Source: Pseudoflavonifractor_A sp022772585 (GTDB lineage: Bacteria > Bacillota > Clostridia > Oscillospirales > Oscillospiraceae). Taken from it: DNA of 64,000 nt. The position numbers and the translations under genes are program-made. Shown one piece after another: positions 58,970-64,000 of the stretch. Under the pieces are notes generated by a model that saw nothing but the letters and a program-made list of their open reading frames with translations, was not told the DNA's origin and ran no database searches. The DNA lies in NCBI RefSeq assembly GCF_052065415.1, contig NZ_JBQHUB010000007.1, positions 41,276-105,275 of the forward strand, written 5' to 3'. The first letter of the stretch is position 1, and each line of letters starts with the position of its first letter.

Positions 58970-60127
58970 ATGGCTGACAAGACCAAGAAGCTGATTGCCG
59001 ATACCTTCCTGGCCATCGCTGAGGGCCTGGAGACCGGCACGTTCGGCGCCAAGCCCAAGATCGCCGTCACCGCCATGGGCAGTGAGCACGGCGAGGAGAC
59101 CGTGATGGAGGGCGCCGTCAAGGCTGCCCGCGCCGGCGCCGACGTGTATTTCATCGGCACCATCACCCATCCCGAGGTTACCACCGTGGCCGTGGCCGAC
59201 GAGGACGAGGCCCACAAGAAGATGGAAGAGCTGCTGGAGACCGGCGCTGTGGACGGCGCTGTCACCATGCACTATCCGTTCCCCATCGGCGTGTCCACCG
59301 TGGGCCGCGCCGTCACCCCCGGCAAGGGCCATGAGATGTTCATCGCCAACACCACCGGCACCTCCTCCACCGACCGGATCGAGGGCATGATCAAGAATGC
59401 CATCTACGGCATCATCGCCGCCAAGGCCTGCGGCGTGGCCGACCCCACCGTGGGTATCCTGAACGTGGACGGCGCCCGCCAGACCGAGGGCGCGCTCAAG
59501 ACCCTGAAGGAGAACGGCTATCCCATCACCTTCGCCGAGTCCGCCCGTGCCGACGGCGGCTGCGTCATGCGCGGCAACGACGTGCTTATGGGCTCCGCCG
59601 ACGTGATGGTCACCGACTCCCTCACCGGCAACATCCTGTCCAAGATGCTTTCCTCCGCCTGCACCGGCGGCAGCTATGAGGCCGTCGGCTACGGCTACGG
59701 CCCCGGCATCGGCAAGGGCTATGACCGCCTGGTCATGATCATTTCCCGTGCCTCCGGCGCCCCCGTCATCGCCGGCGCCATCAACTATGCCGCCCAGCTG
59801 GTCCGCGGCAAGGTCTTTGAGGTGGCCGCCGCCGAGTTCGCCGCCGCCGAGAAGGCCGGCCTGGAGAAGCTGCTCTCCGAGCGCAAGGCCGCTGCCAACA
59901 AGGCCGCCGCCCCTGCCGAGGACGTGGTGGCTCCTCCCAAGGAGATCGTCACCGCCCAGATCCCCGGCATCGAGGTCATGGACCTGGAGGACGCCGTCAA
60001 GGCCCTCTGGAAGGAGAAAATCTACGCCGAGGACGGCATGGGCTGCACCGGCCCCATCGTCCGCGTGTCCGAGGACAACAAGGCCCGCGCCCTGGAGATC
60101 CTCAAGGCCGGCGGATTCGTGTCCTGA
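58970..60127 (+). CDS. grdD: Glycine/betaine reductase component C, alpha subunit
   Basis: A 385-residue PlsX-like protein matching GrdD, the acetyl-phosphate-releasing subunit. Cys359 in DGMGCTGPIV corresponds by number and context to the acetyl-carrying cysteine described in Eubacterium acidaminophilum GrdD. AAGGAGGGG precedes ATG 58970. It is the last gene of the operon, closed by a strong terminator. Confidence 0.95.
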   Translation: MADKTKKLIADTFLAIAEGLETGTFGAKPKIAVTAMGSEHGEETVMEGAVKAARAGADVYFIGTITHPEVTTVAVADEDEAHKKMEELLETGAVDGAVTMHYPFPIGVSTVGRAVTPGKGHEMFIANTTGTSSTDRIEGMIKNAIYGIIAAKACGVADPTVGILNVDGARQTEGALKTLKENGYPITFAESARADGGCVMRGNDVLMGSADVMVTDSLTGNILSKMLSSACTGGSYEAVGYGYGPGIGKGYDRLVMIISRASGAPVIAGAINYAAQLVRGKVFEVAAAEFAAAEKAGLEKLLSERKAAANKAAAPAEDVVAPPKEIVTAQIPGIEVMDLEDAVKALWKEKIYAEDGMGCTGPIVRVSEDNKARALEILKAGGFVS

Positions 60128-60149
60128 TCAAAACGTCATATGAAGTAAG

Positions 60150-60184
60150 AAGGCCCGCAGGCGATCGCCTGCGGGCCTTTTTTG
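60150..60184 (+). terminator. Terminator of the grd operon
   Basis: Thirteen-base-pair stem (60150-60162 with 60167-60179), loop GATC, followed by a T run. Confidence 0.93.
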
Positions 60185-60233
60185 TCTGCCGCCTCCCCTC
60201 CCCGGACTGCCGGAGAGGGGAGGCGGTGCTGTG

Positions 60234-60261
60234 TTGACTGTTTTTGTGCAAATGGTATAAT
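60234..60261 (+). promoter_or_regulatory. Promoter of the membrane XRE gene
   Basis: -35 TTGACT (60234-60239), 16-bp spacer, -10 TATAAT (60256-60261). The leader to the start codon at 60417 is about 150 nt. Confidence 0.7.
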
Positions 60262-60284
60262 AAAGAAAAGAATAAAGACCATTT

Positions 60285-60377
60285 ATGGGGGGCAACCAGC
60301 GGTTGCCCCCCATGGAAACAGCCTGCGGCATGGGATGCAACCGCGGATTGACACCATGTAAACCGGATGTGGTTTAC
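60285..60377 (+). promoter_or_regulatory. Structured leader with two hairpins
   Basis: A perfect 13-bp stem with a 3-nt AGC loop (60285-60297 with 60301-60313) and a second hairpin GTAAACC/GGTTTAC (60358-60377) lie in the leader of the XRE gene. No T run follows the first, so it is not a plain terminator; a control element is possible. Confidence 0.5.
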
Positions 60378-60416
60378 TTTTGGCCGGCCCCGATATAGAT
60401 TAGGAGTGAATAGAAT

Positions 60417-60875
60417 ATGAAGCTGGAGAAAAAGCTGACCTGCCTGCGGCAGAAAAAGGGCCTGTCCCAGATGGAACTGGCGGAGACGCTGGATGTCTCC
60501 CGCCAGGCCGTCTCCAAATGGGAGATGGGAGAGACCAGGCCCACCACCGAAAACCTGAAACGGCTCAGCCAGCTGTACGGCGTCCCCATGGACACCCTGC
60601 TGGACGATGGGCGTTCGCTGGAGGACTGGTGGGCGGAACAACGGAAGGACCCGGCGGAGAGGAACGGAAAGCCCTTCCATAAAAAGCGCTGGGCCGCCGC
60701 CATAGCGGTCATAGCCGCGGTGCTTGTTGTGGGCATTTTGATCGGGATGCTGATCGGCAGTATTTTCGGGACTGGAAGAGGCGACCCGGGAGAGTTTCAA
60801 ATAGAAGATCTCCCGATAGAAAAAATAGTGCCCGAAGATGAAGAAGAATTTCCTATGTACTGGAGAGAAGATTAA
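60417..60875 (+). CDS. XRE-family protein with one transmembrane helix
   Basis: A 152-residue protein. The helix-turn-helix spans about residues 5-58 (LSQMELAETLDVSRQAVSKW), then a charged spacer, a membrane helix at about 85-110 (AAAIAVIAAVLVVGILIGML), and an acidic external tail. It would be a membrane-tethered regulator. GATTAGGAGTGAATAGAAT precedes the ATG. It stands before four exported-protein genes and could control them, though no site was found. Confidence 0.85.
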   Translation: MKLEKKLTCLRQKKGLSQMELAETLDVSRQAVSKWEMGETRPTTENLKRLSQLYGVPMDTLLDDGRSLEDWWAEQRKDPAERNGKPFHKKRWAAAIAVIAAVLVVGILIGMLIGSIFGTGRGDPGEFQIEDLPIEKIVPEDEEEFPMYWRED

Positions 60876-61036
60876 ACCAAAGAAGTAAACGCTGATTTGC
60901 TGATGAAGGCAAAGTGGCGAAAACATATTTGACGTTTGGAAGAGCGTATAAATGTACTTTGCCGGAAAGGAATTAGAACGGTATGTAGTCAGTTGATTAA
61001 CGTTTACTTAAAATGCAAAGGAAGGAGGTGAGGTTG

Positions 61037-61456
61037 ATGCGCGTTAAAAGAACGACCTGTGCAGTGCTGCTTGGCATGGTTTTATTAAATGGACTCTGCG
61101 GGGGCGCACAGGCTGCTGAGGCGCTAGAAGCCGACCAAGGTTGGGCCGAGATTGTCATAGTGGAACGGGCAACAAATGAGTTCAATATGACAATTTCCGC
61201 AAAGAAAGTAGGGACTGGTTCTATTACGCTTCCGCTGAAAGCGGGGGATATTGTTACGGTGAATGCGGCCTATTCACCAAGTACTGCAAGTGTCGATGTC
61301 GGGTTGATAGACTCTGACGGAATGTTTCATTATGTAAATATAACCGGAGGTGTCATCGATGTATCGATACAGGTCAAGGAAGCTGGAAACTATAGGTTAG
61401 GGATTCGTAACAATTCTGGCTACTCCATTAAGGCAACCGGGTATGTGGACTATTAA
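61037..61456 (+). CDS. Small exported protein
   Basis: A 139-residue protein with signal peptide MRVKRTTCAVLLGMVLLNGLCGGAQAA and a beta-rich mature part resembling a small immunoglobulin or bacterial pre-peptidase-like sandwich (SITLPLKAGDIVTVNAAY...). ATG 61037 has AAGGAGGTGAGG upstream. Its function is not known; it lies 160 bp after the XRE gene and shares the region with other exported proteins. Confidence 0.7.
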   Translation: MRVKRTTCAVLLGMVLLNGLCGGAQAAEALEADQGWAEIVIVERATNEFNMTISAKKVGTGSITLPLKAGDIVTVNAAYSPSTASVDVGLIDSDGMFHYVNITGGVIDVSIQVKEAGNYRLGIRNNSGYSIKATGYVDY

Positions 61457-61487
61457 AACCAACGTGAAAAAGAAAGGGAGAGTAAAG

Positions 61488-61946
61488 ATGAAAATGAAGA
61501 AAATTGCAAGCCTGATTTTGGCTGGGTGTATGATGATGGCCGCCTCTGTCCCGGCCTTTGCGGCGCAGGAGCTGAAAGAGGTCCATATTATGACGGTGCA
61601 GGAGAGAGCGGCAATTGTGCCCCTCTCCACCGTTACCGGCCGTGTTCTGCTCCCCAAGACCGTTGCCGGCAAGACCGGTAATCCCTGCGCCCAGTTTGTG
61701 GCGGATGCTTCCCACGTGTCCTTCACCATCACCACCGCCGCCACCGCCAGTACGTATAACGTCCAGCTCTATCAGGGCACAATCGCTGACGGGGGCTCGC
61801 TGGTATCCAGCTATAACACGCTGGACGTGGGCGTCGGCGTTTCGATCTCCGATCTGGAGATCGGTCAGAGCTACTATTTCGTGGTGAGTTCCCTGGACGC
61901 CCCGGCCAAGGGCTCCAACGCTACTTATGAACGGATCACGTTCTAA
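61488..61946 (+). CDS. Small exported protein
   Basis: A 152-residue protein with signal peptide MKMKKIASLILAGCMMMAASVPAFAA and a Ser/Thr-rich beta-type mature domain (VSFTITTAATASTYNVQLYQG...). AAAGGGAGAG precedes ATG 61488. The leader and signal peptide region closely resembles that of the gene at 63271. No family recognised. The 195 bp after it hold only hairpins, one with CCCCCGGGGG arms. Confidence 0.7.
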   Translation: MKMKKIASLILAGCMMMAASVPAFAAQELKEVHIMTVQERAAIVPLSTVTGRVLLPKTVAGKTGNPCAQFVADASHVSFTITTAATASTYNVQLYQGTIADGGSLVSSYNTLDVGVGVSISDLEIGQSYYFVVSSLDAPAKGSNATYERITF

Positions 61947-62074
61947 AAAAACAGCGGGATGAGTTCTCTCTATTTTCTATATCAAGAGAGAGGGCGGCTG
62001 TGTGAGGGCGGACTCCTGCACAGTCAACGTTTCTCCCTACGAGTATTAAGATATACCGGCAATAAAGCACGGAA

Positions 62075-62098
62075 CCCCCGGGGGCTGTCCCCCGGGGG
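62075..62098. repeat. Inverted repeat of CCCCCGGGGG arms
   Basis: CCCCCGGGGG at 62075-62084 and again at 62089-62098, separated by CTGT. Each arm is self-complementary as well. It may end the transcript of the gene before, but no T run follows. Confidence 0.5.
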
Positions 62099-62141
62099 CG
62101 TTCGTGCAGAATATAAAAAACGGGAAAAGGAGCGATGAGAC

Positions 62142-63167
62142 ATGAAACAGAGCATGAAGAAACTCACGGCCTGCTGTCTGGCGGCGGCCATGGTTCTGCC
62201 GCTGTGGGGCGGGGCCCGGGCGGCGGAGAAGCAGACGGTCCACGGTGCGTTGTGGAACCACTATACCCGGGTGGAGGACGTGTACGGGGCGTTTTTTGAC
62301 GGCAATGGCAAGGAGCGCATCCCCATCGCCTGGAACAACACCATGTATATCCCTCTGCGGACGGTAGGCGCATGGCTGGGCGGCGACGTGGAGTGGGACC
62401 AGGCGGCCATGACGGTCCACCTGACCAGCGGAGTGCGGGAGGCGTCCTACCCCACCCTGGCCGACGTGGCAAAGAACCCCTCCACCGCGGAGGATCTGGC
62501 CCAGTTCCAGAAGGACTTGGAACAGGGCGTGGATGTGGAGCTGCGGCCCGACATCAAGGTGACCCTGAACGGGGAGGAGCAGCAGTTCCGGAATGCGGCG
62601 GGGGAGACCGTGTATCCCATGCTGTTCCGGGAGTGCGTCTATCTGCCCCTGCGGAACATCGGGGAGCTGAGCGGCAAGCGGGTGCTGTGGTATGCCGGTG
62701 AGGAAGAGGGCGGACAGCTCTACCTGTACGCTCCTCCCACGGCGGCGGAGATCCAGGAGGCCCGGGCGTATTTTGACCGCTGCGAGGTTCTGCTGGACGG
62801 CATGGCCGGCCAGGCGGCGGAGCTGAAAGCGGCCGTGGCGCTGAATGACGATACCCTGCGCCAGAAGATCACCGGGATCAAAATGGAGCTAGAGAAGCTG
62901 GCCGGCCTTACCCACGCGCTGATCCCCCTGAAAGAGGGAATGAGTAGCGTGCGCATGATGGCCTGGGATATCATCAACGATTGGAACGCGTCCCTCCTGC
63001 TCCCGGAGGACCAGCTGTCCGCGCCGGCGGGAGAGTACGAGGCGGGCACCTGGCAGGAGCGCCGGGACCGCTGTGTGGAGGATCTGGAGCGGGAGCTGCC
63101 CCGTATCCGGGAGCGGGTGACCGAGGGCCGGAAGCTGCTGAACGCGGTGGCGGCGCTGGAGGGATAA
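62142..63167 (+). CDS. Exported protein with copper amine oxidase N-terminal-like domain
   Basis: A 341-residue exported protein. After the signal peptide (MKQSMKKLTACCLAAAMVLPLWGGARA) there are two copies of a 'YIPLRTVGAWLGGDVEWD' / 'YLPLRNIGELSGKRVLWY' type module (about 65-90 and 165-190). These are stalk repeats also found in amine oxidase N-terminal-like cell-surface proteins of clostridia. The C-terminal part is helical coiled coil. No enzyme domain is present. AAAAGGAG precedes ATG 62142. Confidence 0.78.
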   Translation: MKQSMKKLTACCLAAAMVLPLWGGARAAEKQTVHGALWNHYTRVEDVYGAFFDGNGKERIPIAWNNTMYIPLRTVGAWLGGDVEWDQAAMTVHLTSGVREASYPTLADVAKNPSTAEDLAQFQKDLEQGVDVELRPDIKVTLNGEEQQFRNAAGETVYPMLFRECVYLPLRNIGELSGKRVLWYAGEEEGGQLYLYAPPTAAEIQEARAYFDRCEVLLDGMAGQAAELKAAVALNDDTLRQKITGIKMELEKLAGLTHALIPLKEGMSSVRMMAWDIINDWNASLLLPEDQLSAPAGEYEAGTWQERRDRCVEDLERELPRIRERVTEGRKLLNAVAALEG

Positions 63168-63270
63168 GGCCGCCAGCGGCAGACAGTCCGGAACAATTCC
63201 TCCGGTACTATTGAAGTATCAGGACTTGTGAACGATTAGGGCCAATGTGAGAAAGCGAGGAAGCGCGAAA

Positions 63271-63828
63271 ATGGAAACGAAGAAGATCGCGGGTCTGATT
63301 TTGGCGGCGGCGCTGGCCACCGCCGCGATATGGCTTGCGCTTTCCCCTATAGCGGGACGGACGGTGGATGAAACCACCGGAATGACCATCCCTGAGGAAG
63401 CCATGTTTTCCGGAGCGCCTCCCGCCGAAACAGACGGGATATTCGATATATCCTTTACCTACGATGACGCGAAGCCGCCGGTCACAGCACAGGGGAGAAT
63501 GTGGCAGCCCATCCGGTGGACGCTGCGCGTATTCCCAAAGGAAGGGATAACGGCCGACGGCGTCTACTGTACCCTGATCCTGAATGACTGGATATTGGAG
63601 CGAAGCTCCTCCCCCAGTCTAAAATATATGGGGATGGCAAAGGGGTACGCGGGGGACATGCCGGAGGACTCGGAGGGAATTGAGTCCGTGATGGAAAAAA
63701 GCGTTGCCTCAGAAACGCTGAACGAGCCGGGCTATGAAGAAGCCATGACCGCTCCTGTGAAGATCATGCTGGCCTATGACGGGCAGGAAAAATACTATAC
63801 GGTAACGCCGGTAAAAGCGGCTGACTGA
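63271..63828 (+). CDS. Exported or membrane-anchored protein of unknown function
   Basis: A 185-residue protein with N-terminal signal or anchor METKKIAGLILAAALATAAIWLAL and a mixed beta mature region (FDISFTYDDAKPP..., YCTLILNDWILE...). GAGGAAG lies about 10 nt before ATG 63271. Its first 15 codons and the DNA just before them resemble those of the gene at 61488, suggesting a shared duplicated leader. I recognise no family. Confidence 0.6.
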   Translation: METKKIAGLILAAALATAAIWLALSPIAGRTVDETTGMTIPEEAMFSGAPPAETDGIFDISFTYDDAKPPVTAQGRMWQPIRWTLRVFPKEGITADGVYCTLILNDWILERSSSPSLKYMGMAKGYAGDMPEDSEGIESVMEKSVASETLNEPGYEEAMTAPVKIMLAYDGQEKYYTVTPVKAAD

Positions 63829-63896
63829 GGGCGTGCCCCGGGTTAGGCGGCCAACCTGCCCCTTTCAGGAAAAACGCTCCCCGCACACCTGAACTG

Positions 63897-63943
63897 CACC
63901 CCATTTGTTAGACAGTATGATATACTATCTAACAAGTGGGGTG
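63897..63943 (+). promoter_or_regulatory. Long inverted repeat sequestering the transposase start region
   Basis: Two 22-bp arms (63897-63918 and 63922-63943) with a 3-nt loop match except at two positions, both of which could still wobble-pair in RNA. The right arm includes the GTGGGGTG ribosome-binding region 6-13 nt before the ATG, so read-through transcripts would hide it. Confidence 0.6.
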
Positions 63944-63949
63944 TTTACT

Positions 63950-64000
63950 ATGCCAAAAGGGATCCCAAACAAACGATATATGCCAGAATTTAAGAAACTG
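63950..64000 (+). CDS. IS3-family transposase OrfA, 3' end outside window
   Basis: The first 17 codons encode MPKGIPNKRYMPEFKKL, the usual opening of OrfA (HTH subunit) of IS150-type IS3 elements. The remainder is beyond the window edge. Confidence 0.75.
   Translation, partial: MPKGIPNKRYMPEFKKL

Larger units (their letters stand above)
63890..64000 (+). mobile_element. Left end of an IS3-family insertion sequence
   Basis: From about 63890 the sequence begins TGAACTGCACCCC, a typical IS3-family end, followed by an inverted repeat and a transposase start. The other end is beyond the window. Target duplication cannot be seen. Confidence 0.75.

Noticed and set aside
57409..59268. Long antisense open frame opposite grdC/grdD
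   Set aside because: Composition is repetitive Gly/Val/His/Leu as expected of a codon shadow; grdC and grdD are certain.
1..64000. CRISPR arrays, rRNA or tRNA genes
   Set aside because: No regularly spaced repeat series and no recognisable rRNA or tRNA sequence was noticed by eye; a dedicated scan was not possible.

Overview
The window looks like chromosome of a gut-type anaerobic clostridium (Bacillota, probably Oscillospiraceae; inferred, not proven). The right part has strongly GC-rich codon use, a selenoprotein glycine-reductase cluster, a group-B type [FeFe] hydrogenase and classic sigma-A promoters. Into this chromosome, just downstream of rpsI-rplM, sits a large integrative conjugative element (ICE) of the Tn1549/CTn2 type. 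The ICE fills about 1-46,700 and runs off the left edge.

Region 1 (1-14,510, all minus strand, visibly more AT-rich than the rest) is a defence-like cargo island. A small XRE repressor gene with a good promoter heads it. Then come a NERD-UvrD helicase/nuclease, an AddB-like Fe-S protein and, behind a second candidate promoter and hairpin, a SNF2 helicase, a RecQ-like helicase, a small winged-helix-like protein and an AAA+ ATPase cut by the window edge. The last four match DpdE, DpdF, DpdG and DpdH of the 7-deazaguanine DNA restriction systems in type and order, but no DpdA-like base-modification gene is visible. The pairing of an AddAB-like module with DpdEFGH is the best candidate here for an undescribed system.

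Region 2 (14,570-46,340, minus strand) is the ICE backbone: relaxase, a CD1845-type membrane protein, MobC with a nearby palindrome/terminator (oriT candidate), DUF3846/DUF3849 protein, a 2508-residue methylase/SNF2 protein with an overprinted tnpV gene, TTRAP, a CHC2 zinc finger-ArdC fusion, topoisomerase III, the type IV secretion set (CHAP hydrolase, VirB4, PrgI, VirB6, Maff2, VirD4, PcfB), an MT-A70 methyltransferase, an antirepressor, a DUF6017 replication-type protein and ParB-ParA. Many genes overlap by 4 bp, so most of this is probably one long operon read right to left. The ICE end (46,380-46,735) holds two terminators and a pair of iteron-like repeats.

Region 3 (46,735-54,950) is core genome: rpsI and rplM (minus), then an overlapping plus-strand series of a TtcA-like tRNA thiolase, a YhaO/SbcD-like nuclease, a YhaN/SbcC-like ATPase and signal peptidase I, followed by a minus-strand hydrogenase and TetR regulator.

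Region 4 (55,170-60,185, plus) encodes thioredoxin reductase, a CVPC thioredoxin, selenoprotein GrdA (in-frame UGA as Sec44), GrdC and GrdD. Electrons pass NADPH-TrxB-TrxA-GrdA, and component C (GrdC/GrdD) releases acetyl phosphate. The substrate-binding component B (GrdE/GrdB or a paralogue) is absent here and must be supplied from elsewhere.

Region 5 (60,230-64,000, plus) has a membrane-anchored XRE protein with a hairpin-rich leader, four small exported proteins, and the left end of an IS3-family insertion sequence whose transposase start is preceded by a long inverted repeat. No tRNA, rRNA or CRISPR array was recognised.
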